Source: Juglans regia
Lineage: Eukaryota > Streptophyta > Magnoliopsida > Fagales > Juglandaceae
Direction: 5' to 3'
Length of the DNA stretch: 64,000 nt
NCBI RefSeq assembly: GCF_001411555.2
Contig: NC_049905.1
Span: 620,001 to 684,000 of the forward strand
Shown: positions 39,201-50,000 of the stretch, piece after piece
How the letters are laid out: each line of letters opens with the position of its first letter
Numbering within the stretch: the stretch's first letter is position 1
Notes under the pieces: model-generated
Told to the model about the DNA's origin: nothing
What the model saw: only the letters and a program-made list of their open reading frames with translations
The model's database searches: none
Position numbers and translations under genes: made by a program

Positions 39201-39401
39201 GTAGATGACGAGATGGTGTTTAAAAAGTAGAGAGAGAGCGACTCACGGGAACTTTTTGAAACAAATGATTTATTTTTTCTTTGATCCTGAAACAGATGAT
39301 TAATATAAGAATTATGAAAGGTATTTAAGAGAGAGAGAGAGAGCTCAATATAAAAATATTCTTGAATGGTCAAATGCCATATTATAATAATAAAAAATCT
39401 T

Positions 39402-39584
39402 CACAACCTCCTAACACTCCACATTATTTTTAATTTTTATTATTTTTTTCTTTTATTAAATATTTATTATATGAATAATGAATAAAAAATTTGAAATAAT
39501 TTAAAAAGAATAAACTCAAAAAAAAATTAAAAAAAAAATTAAAAATTTTAAAAAGTGTGGAGTGTGGAGTGTGGTGGAGGTTGT
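39402..39584. mobile_element. MITE nested in the hAT-type element
   Basis: The left end cacaacctcctaacactcca and the right end (tgtggagtgtggtggaggttgt) are inverted copies around a very AT-rich centre. The unit could fold as a hairpin and has no coding capacity. Confidence 0.6.
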
Positions 39585-40164
39585 ATAGCAATGCTCTTAT
39601 AATATTGTTAAAAGGACACTAACCGAAGCATTAATTCTGGGCTTCAAAATACTTTTTTATTCGGACTCCACAGAACCACACGTACGTTCGGGGCTGAAAT
39701 TGAAATCGGTTAAAAGCGGGTAACGGGTAATACCCGTTTCCGATTTTAACAGCAAACGGGTCTGGTTTTCGGGTCGTTTTAATTCGGAAAAAATGGGTCG
39801 GGTCGGGTATTGGTCTTTTTGTACAGTCCTAATTATTTATAGAAATCTTGCACATTTCATGCTCTTTTTATGGAAGTGTTTGAGCGGCATAATAGAGAGT
39901 GAATGCTGTAAATACTGGGATAGAGCAAAAGAAAAGAAAATGCATGTTGTTTTTGCTGTAATTCCATCTTTTACAACCCAACTGTAGAAACTGGAGGTTT
40001 GGTCATTCGGTAATGGACTATAATTGGACTTCAGTCATTTGGTAATGGGCTAGAAATGAAGTTAAAGTCCATCAGATTCAAATAGCCCATCAGATCATCC
40101 TAGGCCCAAAGAATCCATTGTTTCAGGCCCCAGGAGCTACAAATGGCGTTGACCCATCAAAGCT

Positions 40165-40201
40165 TATTGGGCTTAAACTTAAATAAAGTTTAAGCCCAAT
40201 A
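40165..40201. repeat. Perfect short hairpin
   Basis: The arms TATTGGGCTTAAACTT (40165-40180) and its exact reverse complement (40186-40201) are separated by five bases. No T-run or gene end follows that would make it a terminator-like structure, and plant Pol II does not use such signals. It may be a MITE remnant or part of a small foldback. Confidence 0.85.
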
Positions 40202-40445
40202 GAATATATATATTATATATATAAGTCCTTTGAAAAAAAAAATGATTCCATCTAAAAAAGCTTGTTTTTATATGATGTCTCAAGTTTTTCTTGAATTTGT
40301 ACAAAATTTTACACTATCTAAGTTAAATTTGTATATAATATTTACTCATCAAAAATTACAACTAAAATTAAAGAAAAAAGAAAGGAAAATAAAAAAATTT
40401 ATTGAGATTTCCTTTTATTTACAACGAAATACATTATCGTTCGGC

Positions 40446-40649
40446 TCTGTTTGGATTGAGAAACCATCTTAACTCATCTTATTTCGTTATTACAGCTTTA
40501 TCAAATTTCTATACAAAATGTAATAAATAATTTAATTTTTTTAAATTTTTAAATAATAATAATATTAAAAAATAATATACTAACAATATTTTATTTATCT
40601 TTTAATTTTTATTTAAAATCATTTCATCTTATCTCACTATTCAAATAGG
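40446..40649. mobile_element. MITE, copy 2 of the four-copy family
   Basis: It opens ctctgtttggattgagaaac and closes with inverted cactattcaaatagga. Internal AACTCATCTTA and CATCTTATCTCA words are the inverse of those in copies 1, 3 and 4. Confidence 0.55.
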
Positions 40650-40710
40650 AGCGAAGCAGAAGCCTATTTTATCTATAATTGAAAATAGGGTGGAAAGAAA
40701 AGTTAAGGAG

Positions 40711-40951
40711 TCGTTTGGATTCAGAGATGAGTTGAGATGGTTTGTGAATAGTAAAATAAAATATTTTTAAAATATTATTATTATTTTGAGATTTGAAAAA
40801 ATTGAATTGTTTATTATATTTTGTATGAGAATTTGAAAATTTGTTTTTGAATTTGAAAATTCTGAATTGTTTATTATATTTTATGTAAAAATTTTAAAAA
40901 ATTATAATGATAAAGATGAGACGAGTTAAGATGATTTGTGAATTCCAACGA
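40711..40951. mobile_element. MITE, copy 3 of the four-copy family
   Basis: It opens tcgtttggattcagagatga and closes with inverted gtgaattccaacga. GATGAGTTGAGATGG on the left pairs with GACGAGTTAAGATGA on the right. The centre is AT-rich and holds a diverged internal duplication (gaattgtttattatattttat near 40804 and 40864). Confidence 0.6.
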
Positions 40952-41327
40952 AGCATCGAAAATGGTAAAGACAAAGAAAAATACGTGTGAAAATGGTAAT
41001 AAGCTTTCATTTTTATTTTTTTGGAAAGAAAGTGGCAGTGGCAAAATTGCAATATCACCGATCCAGACGAACAGTAACAATAACATACCCGTAGGCTGTA
41101 GCTGCAGATCAAACCGCTTTCGCAAGCCACGAAGCCACTATTGAAAACATAAGAACTCGAACGCCTCTTTTTCTCCGGTGATATCTTCTCTTCCACTTCT
41201 GAAGCAAAATCCGAATCTTTTCTTGATCGTTCGGGATTTTTTTTCGTTCTCGTTTCTCGTTCGTTTTTTGTCTCTGTCTCTTTCCTCGAACAGAAAGAGA
41301 GATTTGAGAAGAGGCTTTTTGGGTGTA

Positions 41328-43446
41328 ATGGGCAACTGGAGAAATCGCTCCTCACGTAGAATTTTCCGTCATCATCGATCTCCATGGTCGCCCCCTAGAG
41401 AATACGACCATTACATTCCTCCTGGTAACTCTATTACCTTTTTTTTTTTTTTTTTTTCTTTTACTTTGTTTAAGTGTTTATCGTTTTAGTAAATTGGGTT
41501 TTGTTACTTTTGTAGAATGACGCTGTCATGGTTTTCTTATGTGCTTTATCTGAGATCTTCGTTTGATTACTATTTTTATCAATTCTTTGATCCTATTTGT
41601 GGATTGGGTTTTTTGCTTTTGTAGAATCGTTGGAATTGTTGTTTTTCTTGACCCTTTTTGGCCTCGTTTCTCAGTTCCATAACTGGTTTCTTATAATTCC
41701 TCGACTTTTTGGTAAACTATTCTATATAAAATTGTGGTATGTTCTCTATTGATTAGTAATTAACTGTATAAAAGATAATGACTGTTGCATTCTTGTAATA
41801 TTAGAAAGAGGAAGCCACAAAGTCTATTCTTATGTACTGATCCTACATTTGCAGATTTAGTGCCACTGGAAGTTATTTGCTTTACACACGCGTGAGCGCG
41901 CGCGCACACACATCCTCCCAGTACGTATATATTAACAGGCTTTCCTTTTTTCTCACTGCGACTATTTTTTTTTTTTAAATTCTGAACCAGTCAAAAGATT
42001 TTATGCGTTGGAAGAGATAGAACTTTACTTGTAAAGATTATGTGCTTTACTCTGAATCTCTTAGCTCCTGCCATTTATTTTTGTCTATTCAATTATCGGC
42101 ATTAGAGATTTTAATGGGAAGGTTATGTAATTCTCGTGATTTTATGGATGTTGAACATGGCCTATCGGGCTCCATTGCTGGTCCTTTTCCTTGTGAAGAT
42201 AGCTGTTGTAGTTCATGGGGTTTCTATTTTCATACAAACTATCTTTCTTTGGTGTGTGTGGAGAATTCTTATCAGCAGCAATAATGGATTCGAATGGACT
42301 CTTAAACTGATTTTATATTTTTCTTCTTTTTTGTTTTTCTCTCCTGTAGAATGGAAAGATGGTGTGCCACTATGGGAAAAGAAATTCTGCACCTTGATTG
42401 GATCGATACCATGGGGGAAGATATTAGACACCAAGAATTTTATGTACTGCCATAATAATGTAGTCAGTTGGGATGATTCTGCTGGTGAAGAAGCATTTCA
42501 AAATGCAAAGAAACGTTTTTGGGCTAAGATCAATGGCCTCTGCTGTGATATCTCTCTGCCTGATCCAGATATTTACATTGAGGAGATAGATTGGAAACCT
42601 AACATTGATCCTGAACTGATTAAGGAATTGGATCAATATTGCTTTGTTCCCGATGAGGAAGAACTGAATACACAGGTGAGGCATACAAATAGAAACTCAA
42701 AAACAGCAGTGCCTGTTCCTTCAGAAGGCCATAATACGAACCAAGAATATGACAATCCTTGGGAATCTGACAATATGCAGGACAGTGGAGTTTTGGAAAA
42801 TAGAGCACAGGGATGGAACCAATGGGAGAACAAAAAAAATGATCGGAAAACTTTGAATAATGATGATAATCCTTGGGAGCACAGCTCCACTCAGGGCAAT
42901 GGAGGTATGATGGACAATGCATGGAGAAACTGTGGGGATAAGTCATGGGGTTATAATCAGGTAGGAAACCATGTCAGTCTCTCAAGCGATCGGAATAATA
43001 CCGACAATACTTGGGAGCATGGCTGTCAGGGTGTTGTCTCCATGAATGATAAGGGGCGGGCTCATTTTGGGAAGAAAGCTTGGGGCTGGAACCAACAGGA
43101 GGCACAGAATTTGGATAATGCAAACAATCCGTGGGAAAGCAGATATAATCGGAGCAGTGAATTAAAAGATCGAGGATGGAAAGATAATGTGGTAAATGCC
43201 TGGGGTTGGAAACAGTGGGACAGTAGTAATAATGAGATTAAACACCAGGAATTAGGAAGAACTGGTGGAGGTTGGGGAACGTGGAATGAGGGTTGCAGGA
43301 AGAGAGAAGGTTCTCATCTGTATGTGCAGGGTATCAAAAGCTCTAGATTTGGAGGCGATGGTAATCAAAGAAGGCATTGCTGGAGGGGGCAAACGAAGAA
43401 AAGAGTCAGTTTTGGCCGTGAGTATGGGCTTCCGTCTTTTTATTAG
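41328..43446 (+). CDS. Unassigned plant protein rich in WG/GW and NPWE-like motifs
   Basis: Two coding exons, 41328-41424 and 42350-43446, join in frame (GT-AG, phase 1) to give about 397 residues. The start MGNWRNRSSRRIF follows a TC-rich leader. Residues about 33-125 are a compact, non-repetitive region (KDGVPLWEKKFC, WGKIL, NVVSWDDSAGEEAF, FWAKINGLC, IDWKPNIDPELI) that looks like a folded domain. From about residue 150 the protein is low-complexity and hydrophilic, with NPWE/NTWE repeats and GWNQW, SWGYNQ, AWGWNQ, AWGWKQW and GGWGTW motifs, ending in a basic tail. I do not recognise a named family. Multiple spaced WG/GW pairs in disordered sequence resemble the Argonaute-binding (AGO-hook) platforms of plant silencing proteins, but this is a hypothesis, not an assignment. 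A further small exon within the 925-base intron cannot be excluded. Confidence 0.75.
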
Positions 43447-46400
43447 TAGAATTCTCAACTACTGATTTATTGTTATAAATATCAGAAATCTGTCCATTGA
43501 GTTGGGAGAAGCAGATTCTTTCAATAGCAGGTTTTTTGTGTTGTTTCATACCCTTATTAAGCAAGGATTAGTTATGTGCTTATTGAATGCAATTCATTTG
43601 ACAGTAGAAGGGATAAAATATGAAACAATCCGAGCTGTATAAGAGCTGTGGGATTTAATTTGCAATTTCCTTTAGAAGAGAAGTACATACAGATATTTTG
43701 GGCCCTTTTTGTCTCCGACATAAGTAAGATCTATATATGAATATTTTAGATTATGGCTCTTTTCAGTTGCCTGAGTTGTGTGAGTTTTTGTCGAGCTCAG
43801 ACAATGGTTCATTCTATCCTATGACATGGGAACTAGTTGAGATATTCAAGAAGATATTCCAATTCCATGCAGCCTTATTACAAGCATTATGTTTCTTGGT
43901 TAGTGATATCTACAATACCAAAGCCACCTGCCTACTTTGTCTTCCTCCATGAAGAAGCTCAAATTTTTCAGGAAATGATACCTCTTTTCCTCTTCCACCT
44001 ACAAGATGATCTCTGGTCGCTCCATACCTTTTGCTACAGTTTCAAGGAATGTTAAATTTTCCCAATAGAAGTCTTTTCTATTAGGTACGTCAACAAATAG
44101 CTAGCCATACATATATTTTTCGGTTTTATTTTCCATGTTTTAAGGACCCTATGTCCTCTTCTTAGCACCCAAGACAATTAGAAGTTTATTGGATCAAAAA
44201 AATTACTAGTTTTGGGTACCATTTGAAGAACCTCAATGTGAATTTCACCATTTGCAGTCAACCAATTCACCCACCGGTCTATTAAAATGGTGGGCAGTCA
44301 AGTATAGCTATAAGGGGGTGGATGCTGTGGATTCAAGTCCCATCTTTTATGAACATGGGAAAAAGAGAAACAAAAATGGTAGGCGTCCGTGCCCTTGCAA
44401 CTCTCTTGCTAGATGAATTATAGGTTTCTATCACCACAGTTCAGTGGGTGTCTCAATTCAAAGCAGCAATGCATGGTAATAGGTTAGAGATATAAATCGA
44501 TCGACTAGGATAGTGGCCTTCTATATATGCAAATACATGTATCTGTTACATCAAGTTATTTTCTGAAGGAACGTATCTGCTCAAGAACAGAAGTTTGAGA
44601 CCCAAAGATTCAGATAAACGTCCAACAAAACTTGCACAATTATAGATCACTCAAGCAAAGTGGATATATATCTTAGGCAGCGAGACCAGCGTACTAGATA
44701 TGGTTTACTTGAAAGCTCAAAATGTATGCAATGTCCATCGGCGTAATATTCTGCCATCTTGAAATCAAACTCCTACTTTGGCTTGACAGAAGGCACACAG
44801 AGGAAACAGCAGAATAAATTAAAGAGGCTGCAAAGTGGACAAAGAACAAGATTGTTCAAGTATAAGAAATATGGTGACCAATAACTAGGACGAAGGTAAT
44901 TTTCTACTAATAATAACCTTACCATTCGTGAACACAGGAACGCTTTGTTTGGTGATCTTTATCATCTAAGGCTATATTTCCCTTCTTTGGTGAAAATGGA
45001 GTACTCTCTGCTGGGCAGTTTTGGTGCATAATTCAACAAGTCCAAGGAATCCAGGAATTACTTATCCAAACGATAAAACATTTATCCTGGAAGAAGTCAA
45101 GAAGAAAAGGGATGCCCAGAACAACGGATATATTTATTCTGCGAGCGCACGTTCACGCGGCAGTGTATCTGTCTGTGTGTGTGTGTGTGAGAGAGAGAGA
45201 GATGGTAAAGACCTGTTTGTGACGGGAGCTTGCCACTTTCTTCCTGTGCCACTGAATTCTGTTGTCCATCCTTGGCCATTGTCGAGCAGAAGAACAGTAC
45301 TTATTCTGCTTGTCAAAGATGTATTTTGTATTTGTACACCCTGAGCTTCTGCTTGTCACTTCTATATGCATATATATATATATATATATATATACATACA
45401 CATGCAAATGGGTGAAGGAATTTCAATGTGGGATTTTCCTTATGTTGGCTTTGTTTACGCCTCTTTTCTCATGTTACGTACCCCACCAGCTAGAATTATA
45501 ATCTAAAGTTAAGAATCTATTGTGTGTGTATATATATATATCTATATGTATAGATCTTTAGCACACAATACTGAGAACCATGTCCTGTCTCATGGCCCCC
45601 AATCACGTTGTCTATCAACCCTTCGAAATTATGAGAAAAACTAGTTGTATATAATCTTACGCAATAACTCATCTTCTTTCTTACGTTAGCATGTTGTTAG
45701 TGTATATATAGCTTTTCTTTATCATGATAGCTCTGATCAGTTGCATATGAATAATGCTAATATTATCTTTTTACAAATTTAATTACAGGTGACATTTTCC
45801 TGAATATGTGTCATGTTGTTATACATTCCAGTTAATCGGTTGACGGCCTCGTTTATTTTTGTAGATGAGATGAGTTGAAATTAAAGTTAAAAATTAAATA
45901 AAATATTATTGAAATATATATTTTTAATATTATTTTTATTTTGGAATTTAAAAAAGTTGAGTTATTTATTTTATTTTGTATGAGAACTTAAAAAAATTAT
46001 AATGATTAAATGAGATAAAATAAGATGAATTGAGAGGAATTGTGAAAACAAACGAGGTCTTATAATTTAACTGGTATGTCCTCTATTTGTAGCGACAAAA
46101 AGGAGGGTGAGTCAGAAGGTTGTAACTTCTATAATCATTCTTAGACGGCAGAATCAAAATGTGCTCGACAGTTTCTAAGAATGGAATATAGAATGTGAAA
46201 CTCCACTTAAAGATTAAAATAGGCATATCTCCGGCATAAGCATTGCGCTTGGACTCTCGAATATATACCTTAACCTGTCAGCATTAATTAATATCGTGAG
46301 AAGAATATAATTTTTTGAAGTGAAAAGAGAGAACCCAAAATTTGATGAGATTCTCCAAACACTACTCCTTGATACATGACAAGCAAAACGGGCAGACAAA

Positions 46401-47065
46401 AAGAAGAAAAATCCCATGATTTTAATTAACATGAGTATACTGTGGTTTGAGCTCAGTGTTCTCGAATTTTGGCAGTAGTTCTGTTGTATAAATAGTTTAG
46501 GCGCCCGTAAATACATTGGAGAAAACAACCACCTTATATGAAATCTAAACTTCAAGAGATATTTGAGAACATAATACATCATATTGAACCCTGCAGTAAG
46601 TAGGGTGGATGTTCTCTGGATTCCACCTCTCTAATGTGAATGCATAAGAAGTCAGTGCAGATTCAAGACATCAAAACACCAAATTTACCTCAAATGTGAG
46701 GGCCTCTGAAAATATATATTAACACTGTCAACATTCTAAATTCCATACACGAATATCCGACAGTGATTTCTGCCTGTGCTGTGCTCAAGCAGCCAAATAA
46801 AGGCTTGACCATGAATTCTAACCTTTCTATACATTTACTATTCTTCAAGTACTTGAAAAGTCTACTAAATTGTCAAGCTGTAAATAATTAGTTCTGAATT
46901 ATGACTGTATTATCGTGCTTGGATGGTGATCAGGATAAACCAGGGGAACCAAACATAACCCGACTTGCTCATTTCTTCTCTCCTGATGAGTTCCTTGACG
47001 TGAGTAGACAAGAGCAACAAACCATCCAAAACAAGTAGAAGCAATCAGTCTTGCTACGGGATATA
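43447..47065. other. Intergenic DNA
   Basis: The 3' flank of the WG/GW gene is followed by DNA with no recognisable gene. It contains a GT-then-GA compound microsatellite (about 45173-45202), a TA run at 45367-45393 and a MITE at 45845-46059. The last few hundred bases before 47066 probably include the 3' UTR of the minus-strand glycosyltransferase gene. Confidence 0.5.
45845..46059. mobile_element. MITE, copy 4 of the four-copy family
   Basis: It opens ggcctcgtttatttttgtag and closes with inverted gtgaaaacaaacgaggtc. The subterminal word GATGAGATGAGTTGAAAT pairs with GATGAATTGAGAGG-like DNA. The centre is AT-rich. No coding capacity. Confidence 0.6.
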
Positions 47066-50000
47066 TCACACTTCTACGATGAGGGGGTCATCATCCATTC
47101 CTGGCGGGGACAATGGTGGAACAGCTGCTTCATAACATGAAGCAGATTCAATTTTCAAGACCTTCCTAACAGTAGCCTGATACTCTCTGCCTCTACCAAT
47201 CCTAACAGTAGCTTGATACTCTCTGCCTCTACCAATCCTTCTTGATGGAAAGGATTCAGAGGCAGCAGCTCTAGACGAGTTACTACTCCCAATGGATGAA
47301 AGAAATTTCCCCTTTGAAAGATTCGTTGGGGCAGATGCAATAATAGAGCTGAAGATACCGGAGTCCCGCAAGCCTTGTATTATGGCCTGAAATGTTAAAA
47401 AGAAAAATAAGAAATAAACCAATAAGGGAACCCTGCAGCAAGAAATAAAAGGACAAATTTATACTAATAGTAACATTAGTAGATTAATAGAAAGTGCGAC
47501 TACAAAGAGCTTTGTCATTTGGAGGGAACTCTTTTTCTTATCTATTATGGGATGCGATGACCTTCCAACTCAGATTTATAATGAATGGCATTGTCTTATA
47601 TCTGTTTGTTTTTCTCTTTCTTTTCTTCTTTCTTCCTTTTAATCTTAAATTCATTCCTCCCGTCTCTTTCATTGAAGAATTGTGCTTACCATGGGAGCAT
47701 ATATGCGAGTTAATATACCCTTCCTCAGCAGTTTCATTTTTATATCTTTGTCACCCCACACAATGTGTTCCCGGTACCTAGTAGTAGAATAGAAAAGCCA
47801 AAAATAATATATTAAGTAGTGTGAAGCAAGGAGGAAAAAAATTATAAGACCCAAAATCAATGATTTGAATACAAAGAATTCACGATGGGCTCAAAATGAA
47901 AACATTACATGAGGGAAAGAAAAAAATTATTTTCTCCATTCAAAATTTACCAGTTTAGCATTTCCGCCTCTGTTGCTGTTGAAGCAATTATAAATGCCTG
48001 CAATGTATTATTTTTATTAGTACACTGAAGGCATCATCAGAAGGGAACACAATCCAGAAAAGAAAGATAAAATAAACTACTGGCTGCCGGGATTCTAATA
48101 CAAATTAACCACTTTGGTATTGATTTGAGCTATAAAAGATCAAAATAAGCCTAAAATCTCCGGTATGCAGGCTCATGCTCAACATTCATATGGCAGCTGA
48201 CTAACATCATGACTAATAATCCATAAATGCTTTCACCCAATGGCAGCATCGAAAACATCCTTTTTAGGATTTCATGATCAACTAATAACTATGCATAATA
48301 GTAATCACTAATTCCCAGGTCAACCCAACAATCCACCCTAGACTGCTTTTCATTAAAACTAGAAAATAAAAACAGGCCATGTCATCATTTCCTTGAGGAG
48401 GATTATCATTCATTTAGATCTCATTGGCTGGTTACATGATCAGTCCCCTTTTCCTTTACAACTTCTGTTAGGCTTCAAGAATTTCACACCAACTAAATTT
48501 TGTCTGTTGTTCTTCCCTTAAGTACTTGCAAAGCAGAACTACGACTGCTTGACATTGCACATGGACAAACTATCTAGTTCTTCCTTAAAATGCTTACTGT
48601 GTTCCATAATCTTGTACTTGCTGCATATTATGCTCGGATAACAGTACATGCCACAGAAGAAAAACAAGACAAATCACTGGACTCACAGATCTGTCAAATT
48701 CCAACATAAAGCATCTTTTGACATCCTCCTTTGTAGGCTTGCAGCCACATCGATCACGCCTAGAGGTCAAGTCTGAAAACTTGGCATATGTGTAGTGTAG
48801 AACAGCAGCCTCCTCCAATTTAATTTCTCTAGCAGCAATTATACCAATGAAATTTGACATCAGTAAGCCAATTATAAAGACACTTTTTCCCACACTACGA
48901 AATTAATTAACATACTTCGGGAATTTCATATAATTGTGCCATCTGTGCGCACCATTGGGACGAAGATGATCTTGAATCCGAGCAGCTGATTTCCCATTTC
49001 CATAAGTCAAAAAGTAGTTTGGATTACCACGAGTCGATTCTTTGTACATGCCAAAATATGCATCCTTTGGAAGATGGTCATAATTCCTCTTGAACATTGA
49101 CACCTGTGTGCATACAAGAAGGCATGCATCAAGTACCATACAGGCATTCTCAAAGATATACCAACATAATGACACACCATTTTCTGTGGAGTATATTAAT
49201 CTTTCATTTGTTGACCATGGAATCGTGTTAATTGGAAAGGTGTTTCGAAATTTGCTATGCTGAGACACCTACATAGTTAAATAGCAAGCAACTAAATTGG
49301 TGGAGACCAAACTTGGGTTAAGTCGTAGAATATTTCTTAATTATTGTTTTATCTGCCTAATACTGATATATTAATCAAATATTGAATGTTTTAAGAATCA
49401 TCATCTCTAACCAAGCCTGGTCCCAAGTTACTTGAAATCATGCAAACAGATCCTGACCTTCAAATACCTATGATTTGCATGCATTTTAACCATCTTATAC
49501 AGTTCAATCTGATACAGAATACCGTGCCCTTGAACTCCACAGAAAATATTTTACGATACAAGAGAACTACTTTTGAAGAAATGATACAACTAACAACCTT
49601 TAATGCCAACGGGCCAGTCGGAAAAAAGGGGTTGCCAGTCCTCAGTAAACTAGGTCAACTTTCCAAAAGTTGTAATGTTCTAACATTCATCCATAAATAG
49701 TCCAGTAAAAATGGATTGTGTTATCCATTTTCAGATGGTATATTATTGATATCACTCCTGTGTGCTTGGGTTATGTCTAATCCTCGTCAATAAAATCTTT
49801 ATTTACTGGTAAAAAATTATATTATTAATATCACTGGCTTTGAAGCATTCTGAATGTCATATAATCCACAAATTTATGAGCTCATCACGATGATGAACAT
49901 GAAACCAGAAGATATCTGAGTCTAATTCTTGAAGGGGACAAAAAAATAAAAAAAACCCACTAGGAATCTAAAATGTTTAAGATGGTAACAATGATAACAA

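Larger units (their letters stand above)
38618..39831. mobile_element. Non-autonomous hAT-type element with 8-bp target duplication
   Basis: An exact 8-bp direct repeat, ATTATTTA, flanks it (38610-38617 and 39832-39839). The left end is CAGGGCTGTTCAC and the right end, inverted, is TAGGACTGTAC, an imperfect hAT terminal inverted repeat. Subterminal words CCGACCCGACCCGG on the left and GGGTCGGGTCGGG on the right form inverted arrays, as do ACCCGTTAACCG-like repeats. No transposase is present. It contains a GA microsatellite (39158-39195) and a nested MITE. Confidence 0.85.
39840..41327. other. Intergenic DNA with two MITEs; promoter of the WG/GW gene
   Basis: Apart from the hairpin at 40165-40201 and MITEs at 40446-40649 and 40711-40951, nothing is recognisable. 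The last 200 bases before 41328 are TC-rich leader DNA (TTCTTTCCTCG-like), probably the 5' UTR of the downstream gene. Confidence 0.5.
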
